A stretch of 64,000 bases of DNA from an uncultured beta proteobacterium (GTDB lineage Bacteria; Pseudomonadota; Gammaproteobacteria; Burkholderiales; SG8-39). Under the pieces are notes generated by a model. The model saw nothing but the letters and a program-made list of their open reading frames with translations, made no database searches and was not told the origin of the DNA. The position numbers were made by a program, and so were the translations under genes. The DNA lies in contig CAIOLO010000115.1 in the NCBI GenBank assembly GCA_903859155.1, positions 19,299 to 83,298 on the forward strand, given 5' to 3'. Every line of letters begins with the position of its first letter. Position 1 is the stretch's first letter. Positions 9,501-17,575 of this stretch are shown here, in pieces.

Positions 9501-9637
9501 CCGGGTCGGAAGTGATGCGGCGCATCGCCGCGCCGATGATAGGGGGCATGGTGTCCGCGACCGTGCTCACGCTGGTGGTGATCCCGGCGATCTATGCGCT
9601 GGTGAAGGAAGCGGGTATCCGGCGCGGCCGCGCTTGA
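6515..9637 (+). CDS. cusA: CusA-like heavy-metal RND efflux pump (Cu/Ag type)
   Basis: A 1040-residue inner-membrane proton/metal antiporter, full length for the family. The fourth-helix signature 'GAMIDAAIVMIENAHKHLE' is that of the monovalent-metal (Cu+/Ag+) branch rather than Zn/Co CzcA. The three methionines of the copper path in E. coli CusA (573, 623, 672) have counterparts at Met562 ('LLYMPSTLPG'), Met612 ('PLEMAET') and Met661 ('LDMLSTG'), each offset by exactly 11. The gene starts one base after the cusB stop. Copper/silver specificity is therefore well supported at sequence level. Proton-relay residues lie in the expected helices. It works with CusB and CusC to expel periplasmic or cytosolic metal. 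Confidence 0.94.
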   Translation: MLSRIIEWSVRHVFLVLLGAFFMVAWGVYAVINTPIDALPDLSDVQVIVYTEYPGQAPQVVEDQVTYPLTTAMLSVPRSKVVRGFSNFAVSFVYVIFEDGTDIYWARSRVLEYLNFASSRLPRGVTPTLGPDATGVGWVYQYVVTARQRTLAELRAIQDWFVRYQLTKAHGVAEVASLGGFVKSYQVTVDPRRMQAYGIPLKKVTEVIASSNRDVGGRALEMAETEYVVRGRGYLRGIGDLENLVVSSSGGTPVLLRDISRVELVPDERRGIAELDGEGEVVAGIAMARYGQNALDVIQGLKEKIAEITPGLPDGVSIQSVYDRSDLIHRAIQNLRSTLIEESVIVALVCVVFLMHARSALVAIIMLPIGVLMAFIAMGLLGLNSNLMSLGGIAIAIGAMIDAAIVMIENAHKHLERLAPGGSRLEAIIAACREVGPALFFCLLIITVSFLPVFTLEAQEGRMFQPLAYTKTFSMAGAALLSITLVPGLMLLFIRGRIPEERKNPIVRFLIWIYKPIITQVMQWKIVVVLAAILVLAATAYPAMKLGTEFMPILNEGTLLYMPSTLPGISVTKAGELLQMQDKIIKGFPEVASVFGKAGRASSATDPAPLEMAETVINLKPESEWRPGMTIDKLIAELDRAVQMPGVSNAWTMPIKARLDMLSTGIRTPIGIKVFGKDLEGMETLARQIEAVVKTVPGTSSAYAERITGGYYLDIEPDRSALARYGLAVGDFLEVVGTALGGETVTTTVEGRERFGVSVRYPRELRANPQLIATQVLVPTMDKAMVPLGQLARVSLVKGPPGIRTENALLSAYIFVDIRGRDIGGYVAEAQKAVREQVKFPPGYYATWSGQFEYMQRAIERLKIVVPLTLLIVFVLLYLNFNRLTETLIVMLSVPFSLVGGVWYMYWLGYNMSVAVAVGFIALAGVAAETGVVMLIYLDHALEEIRAQCRAEGRSVTSQDLYAAVMRGAVERVRPKMMTVVAIMAGLLPIMWSTGTGSEVMRRIAAPMIGGMVSATVLTLVVIPAIYALVKEAGIRRGRA

Positions 9638-9714
9638 CAGAGCGAAGCATTTTGAACGGCTGTTGTCCGTTGTGGGTGAAGAGTGTGTCGTCAATTTCAA
9701 CCGGGAGATTTCAG

Positions 9715-10104
9715 ATGAAACAAATCAAGGCCTTTGCCACGGTATTTGCGATATTGCTTGCGGCAGCCTCCGGCGCGCATGCCCAATCCGGCGGAATGAA
9801 GGGCATGGATATGAAAAGCGCACCCGCGCATGACATGTCCATGCACGACATGAAAGGGATGGAGTCCGCCAAGTCAGGCCCGACCCACAACGGGGTTGGT
9901 ACGGTGCAAAAAACCGATCCGGCCAAAGGGACGGTGACCATAGCCCACGGCGCGGTGAAGAGTCTGAACTGGCCCGCGATGACCATGAGCTTCGCGGTAA
10001 AGGACAAGGCGCTGCTCGACAAGATCGTGCCGGGTGCGAAAGTGGCGTTCGGATTCGTTCAGAACGGCCAGGACTTCGTGGTCACCGAGATAAAGTCGCA
10101 ATAG
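9715..10104 (+). CDS. cusF: CusF-like periplasmic copper chaperone
   Basis: A 129-residue secreted protein: signal peptide residues 1-23, then a Met/His-rich linker (28-50, with repeated 'MKGMDM' and 'MHDMKGM' pieces), then the small CusF beta-barrel. The metal site of CusF is complete: His78, Trp86, Met89 and Met91 in 'HGAVKSLNWPAMTMSF', with the same His-to-Trp spacing as H36/W44/M47/M49 of E. coli CusF. It would pass Cu+ or Ag+ to CusB. It follows cusA by 77 bases with its own GGGAGA ribosome site and is probably in the same operon. The Met/His-rich linker is longer than in E. coli CusF and may bind extra metal. Confidence 0.92.
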   Translation: MKQIKAFATVFAILLAAASGAHAQSGGMKGMDMKSAPAHDMSMHDMKGMESAKSGPTHNGVGTVQKTDPAKGTVTIAHGAVKSLNWPAMTMSFAVKDKALLDKIVPGAKVAFGFVQNGQDFVVTEIKSQ

Positions 10105-10509
10105 GGAAAGCTCAGAAGGCGGTTCCGATCGTTCATCAATTTGACCCGCGTTGGTTCGCGCTCGTTCGGATGGCAGCCTGACGCTTTAATGGTATTAAAT
10201 ATTACATATTTGGATATAAACAGGCTAATAAAGTACGTTGTATAACGATTGCAAAATAAAAAGTATTAAAATATTGATTCAATTTCCGGCTCTGCGGGTG
10301 CCGAAAATACGCCCCGGCTTGGTCGCGACGCACGCCGTGCCTGTCCACGGGGATTTGACACCTTCGCCGAGATTCGAATCAGGAAGCCATGCCTGTTCCT
10401 GAGCGAACAAGGTCAGATTGAATTTCGAGCAGATGGCGATGATCGCGGTGCGCTTCCGCGGCCAGGTGAATGCGATAATCGGGCATTCCCCGATGGCAGG
10501 ATTTTCCAG
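10105..10509. other. 405-base gap with an AT-rich island
   Basis: No gene is seen. Bases about 10185-10285 are strikingly AT-rich against the GC-rich surroundings, with runs such as ATTAAATATTACATATTTGG and AAAATAAAAAGTATTAAAAT. The flanks return to normal composition. The island may hold promoter elements for the second CHR pair, an H-NS-like silenced patch or an old junction; no clear terminator or inverted repeat was found. Confidence 0.5.
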
Positions 10510-11118
10510 ATGACCGATGCTTCGCCGCCGGCCAAGGCTGCTGCCTTGCGCTCAGAAATCACTCCCTGGGCGCTGTATCTGGCCTTCACCAAGACCTCAC
10601 TCTCGGGGTTTGGCGGCACGCTGTTCTGGGCGCGCCGCAAACTGGTCGAGGATCTGCAATGGCTCACCGCGGCGGAATTCAACGAGTACTACTCGCTGGG
10701 CCAGGTGATCCCGGGTGCCAACATGTATAACTTTGCGATTCTGTTCGGTTATCGCTCGGCGGGGGTGCGTGGCGCGGTAGCCGGGGCGCTGGGTTTTTTC
10801 AGCATGCCCATGTTCGTGGTGCTGAGCGCCGCCTGGCTGTATCAGCAGTACGGCGCGCAACCGCTGGTGCACAAGGCGTTGACGGGAATGTTCGCGGTGG
10901 TGGTGGGCCTGACCATCGCCAACGCCTACAAGATGGCACAGGCGCTGCCGCGCAAATGGCGGCTGTGGATATTCACGCTGCTGACATTTACCGCGGTGGG
11001 CGCGCTGCGCTGGCCGCTGCTGGCGGTCATGCTGGTGGTCGGACCTGTGGCCATTGCGCTTGCCTGGCGCGACAGCCAGGCGCAATTGGCTGCAGATCTT
11101 TCCGCAGGTGAGCGCTGA
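10510..11118 (+). CDS. chromate transporter (CHR family) half-protein, N-type, second copy
   Basis: A 202-residue paralog of the gene at 640-1260, with the same signature: 'GFGGTLFWARRKLVEDLQWL', 'EFNEYYSLGQVIPGANMYN' and 'GYRSAGVRG', and the shared 'GALRWPLL' stretch near the C-terminus. The start ATG at 10510 agrees with the N-terminus of the first copy. It overlaps the next gene by one base (TGATG). Both pairs lie on the same strand on either side of the cus operon. Transport of chromate or a related oxyanion is the family role; the substrate of this atypical subgroup is unknown to me. Confidence 0.85.
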   Translation: MTDASPPAKAAALRSEITPWALYLAFTKTSLSGFGGTLFWARRKLVEDLQWLTAAEFNEYYSLGQVIPGANMYNFAILFGYRSAGVRGAVAGALGFFSMPMFVVLSAAWLYQQYGAQPLVHKALTGMFAVVVGLTIANAYKMAQALPRKWRLWIFTLLTFTAVGALRWPLLAVMLVVGPVAIALAWRDSQAQLAADLSAGER

Positions 11119-11645
11119 TGCAGCAGGATGATATCTGGGGGATGGCTTGGCATTACCTGCTGCTGGCCGCGGTCGCGGTGGGCGGCCTGGGTTCGGTGAT
11201 TCCGGATATTCAGCGCTATGTGGTGGAGCAGAACGGCTGGTTCAGCGCGCGCCAGTTCGGCGAGATTTACGCGCTGGCACAGGTCATACCCGGACCCAAT
11301 GTGATGATCGTGACCATGCTCGGGTGGCTGGTTGCCAGCTGGCAGGGTGCGTTGCTGGTGACCATTGCATTGTTCACGCCGGGCTCCATCCTTGCCGCCA
11401 TCGCCATTCGCGCCGGTTTCCACAATCCGGAGGCACGCCTGGCGCTGGCGGTGCGCAAAGGCCTGGCGCCGATGGTGATCGGCCTGTCGATGTCCACCGC
11501 CTGGATCATGTTCAGCACCATCTCCGACGAGTGGCACGGCGTGCTGATCACGCTTGCGACGGTGGCGCTGGTACTGCGCACGCGCCTCAATCCGCTGTGG
11601 CTGATCGGCGCCGGCGCCGCACTGGGCATGCTGGGCGTGGTTTAG
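11118..11645 (+). CDS. chromate transporter (CHR family) half-protein, C-type, second copy
   Basis: A 175-residue partner of the preceding gene, the same length as its paralog at 1260-1787. Shared features include 'WHYLLL', 'GSVIPDIQRYVVE', 'FGEIYALAQVIPGPNV' with the P-G-P-N motif, and the C-terminal 'RLNPLWLIGAG' segment. Translation is coupled to the upstream half by the one-base overlap. Its TAG stop overlaps the TAA stop of the convergent CocE-type hydrolase gene by four bases, so there is no room for an intergenic terminator between them. Confidence 0.85.
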   Translation: MQQDDIWGMAWHYLLLAAVAVGGLGSVIPDIQRYVVEQNGWFSARQFGEIYALAQVIPGPNVMIVTMLGWLVASWQGALLVTIALFTPGSILAAIAIRAGFHNPEARLALAVRKGLAPMVIGLSMSTAWIMFSTISDEWHGVLITLATVALVLRTRLNPLWLIGAGAALGMLGVV

Positions 11646-13378
11646 TCGCCGGTCAACGGCCATCCATCCGTATTCGGCAGCCAGCTCCCCGGCGGCATCG
11701 GCCAGTTGATGTCGGCCACCGGCGCGGCCACCGGTTTGATTTCCGCTGCGTCGGGAATCACCGGCAGCAGCAGGTGCGAGGCATGCGCCGCATCGTGATG
11801 CACCGAGTTCTCCACCGGCCAGGGCAGGATCATCACGTCGACCTGCCGGTGGATGGAGTTGTACTCGATATCTTCGCTGGCGATCTGCACCTGCAGGCGA
11901 TGCCCTTTCTTGAAGGTGTAGCAGATCGGCGTGAGTTCTATCTGGAACTCATACACCTTGCCGGGCTCCAGCAGGTCCTGGCGCTCGAACGGATGGAAGG
12001 GCTGGCCCGGGCCGGATTGTGCCGCGTCGACTTCGCGAAACGAGGCTTTGAGGATGCCGCGCGTGACGCGACCGATGCCGCCGTCGGGCTTGAGGTCGGC
12101 GACCTTCGCATACCAGGCGGTGTCGAGCGCGGTCGACGAGGCGTAGAGCGTCAGGCTCATCGGTCCCCACAGGCGCAGGTCCTCCTCCAGCGGCGGCGTG
12201 GCAAAGGCGAGCACCGGCTTGCCGGCGGTGATCTGCGCGTAGGAATCGGGCATCTTGTACTTGTCCGGTGCTTCATTGCCCGGGGCCTCCTTCGAGAGCA
12301 GGCCGTAAGGCGCCTGCGTTGCCGGGCCTTCAGGATTGGCGCGCAAATACAGCTTGGACCACTGCGTGCGCTTGAGCGGATATTCGTTTTCGTAGCGCCA
12401 TTGCCGCGTCGCGGCGTCGAAGATCGCCACGTCGGGCTCGGCCATGATGCCGTTGTCGATGCCTTTGAGCCAGTAATCGAACCAGCGCAGCATCTGGCGG
12501 TTCAGATTGCGGTCGGTGAGATAACGCACGTGCGACCAGAAACCGGTGGGCGGCACCACCAGCAGTTTCTTCGGTGCGTTGATGCGCGGCCAGGCCCACA
12601 ACTGCCCGCGAAAATGCATGGCGCCACCCTGCGGGGCAATGGCCAGCACCGGCGTCTTGATGCGGTCAATTTGGGTCCAGGGCGAGCGCTCGCGGTAAAA
12701 GGGGCCGTCGCAGGGATGGTTGTGCGCCTCCCAGGTGAGGTTCATCGGTTCCTGCTTTCCCTCGACCTTGCCGGGCCAGGCCATCATCGCCGTGTGGTAG
12801 CTGATCCAGCTCACCACGAACTGATGGTGGAAGATGCCGCCCTGGTAGGCGACATCGCGGTAGAAATCCGGCGTGGAGTCCTGCTGGCAGATGCAGGCCA
12901 GGTGCGGCGGCTGGGAAATGGCCGCGTGATACTGCGTCCAGCTCCAGTACGAGTCTCCGATCATGCCGACCTTGCCGGTGCACCAGGGCTGCGCCGCGAT
13001 CCATTCGATGCAGTCGAAACCGTCGGTGCGCTCGCCATTGCCGAACCATTCCCACTTGCCCTGCGACAGTCCGGCGCCGCGACCCTGGGCGACCACATGC
13101 ACATAGCCCTTGGGGACATAGAACGCGGTGGCGCCGGATTCGATGGCGTGGCTCCACTGCGGCGGCTTTCTTTGTATGTCCTTCATGTACGGGGACGTGG
13201 AGAACAGGGCCGGATATTTGCCGTCCTGCTCGGGCAGAAAAATATCGACCGCGAGCTTTACGCCGTCGCGCATGGTGACGTAGACATTTTCGATGATGCG
13301 CACCCCGGGCAGCGGTGGCGGCGCCTTGATCAGTTCGGCGGGATACAAGGGGGTGACGGCGGGTTTTTTTTCGGACAT
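11642..13378 (-). CDS. CocE/NonD family hydrolase (X-Pro dipeptidyl-peptidase-like), first copy
   Basis: A 578-residue cytosolic serine hydrolase. An N-terminal alpha/beta hydrolase domain carries the nucleophile in 'GDSYW' (Ser143), preceded by 'QGRGAGLSQGKWEWFG', the typical R-G-x-G-x-S loop. The C-terminal part (about 400-560) is the jelly-roll domain of this family, ending with 'KKGHRLQVQIASEDIEYN' and 'HHDAAHASHLLLPVIP'. Members hydrolyse esters or amides such as cocaine or X-Pro peptides; the natural substrate is not deducible. GGAGTCCTCC lies just before ATG 13378. A paralog is at 35428-37101. No signal peptide is present. Confidence 0.85.
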   Translation of the reverse strand: MSEKKPAVTPLYPAELIKAPPPLPGVRIIENVYVTMRDGVKLAVDIFLPEQDGKYPALFSTSPYMKDIQRKPPQWSHAIESGATAFYVPKGYVHVVAQGRGAGLSQGKWEWFGNGERTDGFDCIEWIAAQPWCTGKVGMIGDSYWSWTQYHAAISQPPHLACICQQDSTPDFYRDVAYQGGIFHHQFVVSWISYHTAMMAWPGKVEGKQEPMNLTWEAHNHPCDGPFYRERSPWTQIDRIKTPVLAIAPQGGAMHFRGQLWAWPRINAPKKLLVVPPTGFWSHVRYLTDRNLNRQMLRWFDYWLKGIDNGIMAEPDVAIFDAATRQWRYENEYPLKRTQWSKLYLRANPEGPATQAPYGLLSKEAPGNEAPDKYKMPDSYAQITAGKPVLAFATPPLEEDLRLWGPMSLTLYASSTALDTAWYAKVADLKPDGGIGRVTRGILKASFREVDAAQSGPGQPFHPFERQDLLEPGKVYEFQIELTPICYTFKKGHRLQVQIASEDIEYNSIHRQVDVMILPWPVENSVHHDAAHASHLLLPVIPDAAEIKPVAAPVADINWPMPPGSWLPNTDGWPLTGD

Positions 13379-13507
13379 GGAGGACTCCGGGATTGATTTG
13401 ACGCTAAACAGATTGCGACAGTGAATGATAAACGCGTGTCAGGCCGCGTGCATTGCAGTGTGGGTGCCGAACCCTGGATAATGCACCCTATAAATCAAGG
13501 GCAGGCA

Positions 13508-14608
13508 ATGACTGAAAAAATAGACTGCGTAGTAATTGGCGCCGGTGTGGTCGGTCTGGCGGTGGCGCGCGCGATGCAGCTGAGCGGCCGCGAAACCATT
13601 GTTGTCGAAGCCGAGCGCGCCATCGGCACCGGCACCAGTTCGCGCAACAGCGAGGTCATCCACGCGGGAATTTATTATGCGCAGGGTTCGCTCAAGGCGC
13701 GTTTGTGCGTGGAAGGCAGGAAGCTCCTGTACCAGTACTGCAGCGAGCACGGCGTGGCGCACCGCAACTGCGGAAAATTCATCGTGGCCACTTCGCCGGA
13801 GCAGGTGGCCACCCTTGAAAAGATCATGGCCTCCGCCAAAGCCAACGGCGTCGATGACCTGCGCTTCGTTCCCGCCGATGAAATCAGGCGGAAGGAGCCG
13901 CATTTGGCCTGCTTTGCCGCGCTCGAGTCGCCCTCCACCGGCATTGTCGACAGCCACGGGCTCATGCTCGCCCTGCAGGGGGATCTTGAATCCGCCGGCG
14001 GCACTGTTGCGCTGGGCGCGCCGGTGCTCTCGGGGGTTTGCTCCTCGTCCGGGCTGGTGCTCGAGGTGGGCGGTGATGAACCCATGCGTCTCGAGGCGCA
14101 AATTCTGATCAACTGCGCCGGGCTGAATGCCCCGGCGGTGGCGCGCACTCTGGAAGGGCTCGCGCCCTCCGCCGTGCCGGCCAACCATTTCACCAAGGGC
14201 AACTACTATTCGCTCGCGGGTCGGGCGCCGTTTTCCAGGCTGATTTATCCGGTGCCGGTTCCCGGCGGCCTTGGCGTGCACCTGACTCTGGATCTGGCCG
14301 GACAGGCGCGCTTCGGGCCGGACGTCGAGGCGATCGAGCGGATCGACTACCGCGTCGACCCGTCGCGGGCCAACGCTTTTTATGCCGAGATTCGCAAATA
14401 CTGGCCGGCGCTTGCCGACGGGGCCTTGCAACCGGCGTATTCCGGCATCCGGCCGAAGCTGGGCACGCCGCAATCACCGCTTGCCGATTTTGTGATTCAG
14501 GGGCCGCGCGATCATGGCGTGCGCGGGCTGGTGAATCTCCTGGGAATCGAATCGCCCGGTTTGACCTCGTCGCTGGCGATTGCCGTCCAGGTCAGGGCGC
14601 TGTTTTAG
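13508..14608 (+). CDS. FAD-dependent oxidoreductase, L-2-hydroxyglutarate oxidase (LhgO)-like
   Basis: A 366-residue flavoprotein of the DAO fold. The N-terminal dinucleotide motif '[12 protein letters not shown]' is followed by the acidic end of beta-2 ('VVEAE') and '[16 protein letters not shown]', then '[15 protein letters not shown]', which is the LhgO signature. The C-terminus has 'YSGIRPKLG' and '[19 protein letters not shown]', the usual flavin-contacting ends. These enzymes oxidise 2-hydroxyacids such as L-2-hydroxyglutarate and pass electrons to the quinone pool or oxygen. The substrate here is inferred from motifs only. The ATG at 13508 is chosen because the conserved N-terminus begins there; upstream in-frame ATGs at 13421 and 13481 add non-conserved sequence. 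Confidence 0.8.
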   Translation: MTEKIDCVVIGAGVVGLAVARAMQLSGRETIVVEAERAIGTGTSSRNSEVIHAGIYYAQGSLKARLCVEGRKLLYQYCSEHGVAHRNCGKFIVATSPEQVATLEKIMASAKANGVDDLRFVPADEIRRKEPHLACFAALESPSTGIVDSHGLMLALQGDLESAGGTVALGAPVLSGVCSSSGLVLEVGGDEPMRLEAQILINCAGLNAPAVARTLEGLAPSAVPANHFTKGNYYSLAGRAPFSRLIYPVPVPGGLGVHLTLDLAGQARFGPDVEAIERIDYRVDPSRANAFYAEIRKYWPALADGALQPAYSGIRPKLGTPQSPLADFVIQGPRDHGVRGLVNLLGIESPGLTSSLAIAVQVRALF

Positions 14609-14834
14609 CTTCCGGGGCCGTCGGCAGCAGGCCGAACCCTGGCCCGGCATGCTCTCGCCGAGCGGGGCGGTTTGACGGCGGGGCTGGTCACAGATCGCCG
14701 ACCGAGCGCCTGCTCAGCGTGTTCGCAGCTTCTATCCCGGACGCTGGAAATCAGTCGGCCCAGAAGCACCGCCTGGGCACGGGATCACGGCCATTGCACG
14801 CGCCCCCGGCAGGCGGTTTCGGTGGATCCCGGGA

Positions 14835-16322
14835 TCAGCGACCCCTGCCGCCGAAAGGATAGACGAGTGAGCGCTTTGCGGCAGGCGCACGCGCAGCGGT
14901 TCCCGGTGCCCCGGTCTTGGCTGCGGTCGCGGCTGCGGGTGCGGCGTGGTTGGCGTGTGCCGGCTTGTGGTCCGGCCGGTTGTGCTGCGGTTTGGCATTG
15001 GGGGCCGCATGTTGCCGCGGACGGGCGGGTGCCGCCGGAGCCGCACGTCCCGGACTGCGGGCGCCAGCGGAATTGCCACGTGGGTTGCCCTGCGTGCCGC
15101 GCTGCTGGCCACGCTGTTGTCCGCGCCCCTGCCGCTGCAGAATCGGCTCGGCCTTGGCGTTGGGGTCCGGTGTGAAGCCCGCGACTATTTCCTTGGGAAT
15201 CTCGCGCTTGATCAGCCTTTCGATATCACGCAGGAATTGATGCTCGTCGACGCATACCAGCGAAATCGCCTCGCCGCTGGCGCCGGCGCGGCCGGTGCGG
15301 CCGATGCGGTGCACGTAATCCTCGGAGACGTTCGGCAGGTCGAAGTTCACCACGTGCGGCAGCTGGTCGATGTCGATGCCGCGCGCGGCGATATCGGTGG
15401 CGCACAGCACCTGCAGACTGCCCTCCTTGAATTCCGCGAGTGCACGGGTGCGCGCGCCCTGGCTCTTGTTGCCATGGATCGCAAGGGCGGTGATGCGGTT
15501 CTTGTTGAGGTACTCGGCGAGATTGTTGGCGCCGTGCTTGGTGCGCGTGAACACCAGCACCTGGTGCCAGCGGTTGGTGTCGATCAGGTGCGCGAGCAGT
15601 TCGCGTTTCCTGTCGCGGTCCACCGGATGGACCTTCTGCTTGATGATCTCCACCGTCGAGTTGCGGCGCGCCACTTCGATCATCGCCGGCGCATTGAGCA
15701 GGCTGTCGGCGAGCGCCTTGATCTCCTCGGAGAAGGTCGCCGAGAACAACAGGTTCTGCCGGCGTTTGGGCAGCACCGCGAGGATGCGCTTGATGTCGCG
15801 GATGAAGCCCATGTCGAGCATGCGGTCGGCTTCGTCCAGCACCAGGATCTCGACATGCGAGAGGTCGACGGTGCGCTGCTGGTGATGGTCGAGCAGGCGG
15901 CCCGGCGTGGCAACGAGGATGTCGACGCCGCGCTTCAGGTGGGTGATTTGCGGATTGATGTTGACGCCGCCGTAGACGACCATCGACGTCTGCCTGGTGT
16001 ATTTGCCGTAGACGCGCACGCTCTCTTCGATCTGCGCGGCCAGTTCACGGGTGGGGGTCAGGATCAGCACGCGGATGGGTTTGTGTCCGCCTGGTTTGAC
16101 ATCGTTACCGGTGTGGGGCACAGGTCGCTTGCTCAGCAACTGCAGAATGGGCAGGACGAATCCGGCGGTTTTGCCGGTGCCGGTCTGGGCGCCGGCCAGC
16201 AGGTCGCCGCCGGCGAGCACCGCGGGAATGGCCTGGAGCTGAATGGGAGTGGGGGTGGTGTAGCCTTGATCGGCAACAGCACGAACGAGTTCATCGGACA
16301 AGCCGAGATTAGCGAATGACAT
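14835..16322 (-). CDS. rhlE: DEAD-box RNA helicase RhlE
   Basis: A 495-residue helicase. Motifs in order: Q-motif '[11 protein letters not shown]', motif I 'AQTGTGKT', 'PTRELA', 'DEAD' in '[10 protein letters not shown]', 'SAT', and motif VI '[10 protein letters not shown]'. The core covers about residues 1-375. The remaining tail is basic and low-complexity, rich in Gln, Arg, Gly, Pro and Ala, as is usual for RhlE and suited to RNA binding. It unwinds short RNA duplexes in ribosome assembly and cold adaptation. ATG 16322 gives the canonical '[16 protein letters not shown]' start. Divergent from the Bug gene at 16570; the 247-base gap between them must hold both promoters. Confidence 0.93.
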   Translation of the reverse strand: MSFANLGLSDELVRAVADQGYTTPTPIQLQAIPAVLAGGDLLAGAQTGTGKTAGFVLPILQLLSKRPVPHTGNDVKPGGHKPIRVLILTPTRELAAQIEESVRVYGKYTRQTSMVVYGGVNINPQITHLKRGVDILVATPGRLLDHHQQRTVDLSHVEILVLDEADRMLDMGFIRDIKRILAVLPKRRQNLLFSATFSEEIKALADSLLNAPAMIEVARRNSTVEIIKQKVHPVDRDRKRELLAHLIDTNRWHQVLVFTRTKHGANNLAEYLNKNRITALAIHGNKSQGARTRALAEFKEGSLQVLCATDIAARGIDIDQLPHVVNFDLPNVSEDYVHRIGRTGRAGASGEAISLVCVDEHQFLRDIERLIKREIPKEIVAGFTPDPNAKAEPILQRQGRGQQRGQQRGTQGNPRGNSAGARSPGRAAPAAPARPRQHAAPNAKPQHNRPDHKPAHANHAAPAAATAAKTGAPGTAARAPAAKRSLVYPFGGRGR

Positions 16323-16569
16323 GAATACTTTCGGAAAAACGATCGGCCTGTCGCGGTTTGAGGCGCCAGTCGCAGGCAAACAGATGGGGAAATGTCGGAA
16401 CCGACGGGCGGCAGGGGGACTGGTAAATTTGCCGCGTGACGACAGTATAACAGAGACTATGTGACTCCATTCATCGGCAGTGTGAACAGGGCGCTGTGCA
16501 CTCGGTGCTTGCCGTCGCGACTGATCAGTGATTCACTACGCTCGAGTTGGCTCATTTCAGGGGGGAATC

Positions 16570-17541
16570 ATGCGTACTCGGGGTCTGAATCGGTGTTTTC
16601 GTCTGGTTGCGGTGTCGCTGTCGGTTGCGGCGGGGGCCGCGTTTGCCCAGGGGTTTCCAAGCAAGACGGTTCGGCTCATTTCCGGGGTGACCCCGGGGAG
16701 CGCGTCGGACAGCATGGCGCGTATCGTTGCCGAAAAATTGCAGGTAAGCCTCGGCCAGGCGGTGATTGTCGAAAACCGCCTCGGTGCCGGCGGGCTGGTC
16801 GGCGCGGCCTCGGTCGCAAAGGGCGAGGCCGACGGACATACCGTCATGGTTTACGCATCGGCGTTTACGCTGGCTCCGCTGATCAATCCGGGCGTGCTCG
16901 ATCCCAAGGAACTGACGCCGGTTGCCACCATGGCGACCACGCCGACGGTATTGATCGTTTCGACGGCCAAGGGCCATAAGTCGCTGGCCGGCCTGATTGC
17001 GGCCGCCAGGGCCAGGCCCGGGGAGGTGGTCGGTGCGACGGCGGGGGTGGGCAGTTCCACGCACATGAACCTGGAACGTTTTCGCATTTCCGCCGGCGTC
17101 GAATTTCTGCGCCTGCATCTGAAGGGCTCACCGGAGGCGCTCACCGAGGTGCTAACCGGCCGTGCGGATTTCTATTTCGCGTTGCCCACCCAGGTCAGCG
17201 CCAATGTGAAGGAGGGCAAGATTCTCGCCCTGGCGGTGGGTTCCCCCAGGAGAAGCGCGCTGTTTCCGGATCTGCCCACGACGGTCGAGGCGGGTTATCC
17301 GAACTCGGACTACAACTTCTGGGTCGGCGCGCTGATGGCATCGAGGACGCCGCGCGACATCGTGCTGCGCATGAACCGCGAGTTCAATGCCGCCATGGGC
17401 GCGCCCGACGTGCGCGAGCGCACCCTGAAGCTCGGCGCCGATCCGCTGATCATGACGCAGCCGGAATTCGAAGCGATGGTCAAGGAGGAGTTCGAGTCCA
17501 ATGCCAGGCTGATCAAGGCGGCTGGCATCGTGGCAAACTGA
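16570..17541 (+). CDS. Bug/TctC-family periplasmic solute-binding protein (orphan 1)
   Basis: A 323-residue secreted binding protein. The signal peptide ends near 'AGAAFA-QG' (about residue 26), then 'FPSKTVRLISGVTPGSASDSMAR' is the standard Bug opening, followed by 'GQAVIVENRLGAGGLVGA', the ligand-loop signature. Bug proteins bind carboxylates or small aromatic or amino acids in a Venus-flytrap fold. No tctA or tctB permease gene is near, as with most Burkholderiales Bug genes. GGGGGGAATC precedes the ATG. The aspartate usually found just after the P-G-G-x-x-D motif is here in the variant 'PGSASDS', so the ligand pocket may differ. Confidence 0.88.
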   Translation: MRTRGLNRCFRLVAVSLSVAAGAAFAQGFPSKTVRLISGVTPGSASDSMARIVAEKLQVSLGQAVIVENRLGAGGLVGAASVAKGEADGHTVMVYASAFTLAPLINPGVLDPKELTPVATMATTPTVLIVSTAKGHKSLAGLIAAARARPGEVVGATAGVGSSTHMNLERFRISAGVEFLRLHLKGSPEALTEVLTGRADFYFALPTQVSANVKEGKILALAVGSPRRSALFPDLPTTVEAGYPNSDYNFWVGALMASRTPRDIVLRMNREFNAAMGAPDVRERTLKLGADPLIMTQPEFEAMVKEEFESNARLIKAAGIVAN

Positions 17542-17575
17542 GTTCCGGCGAAGGTGTGCCGGCCCGGCGGGCAGC

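Noticed and set aside
11147..13396. 749-codon open frame on the plus strand
   Set aside because: It crosses a CHR half-gene in another frame and the antisense of the CocE hydrolase; no domain is recognisable.
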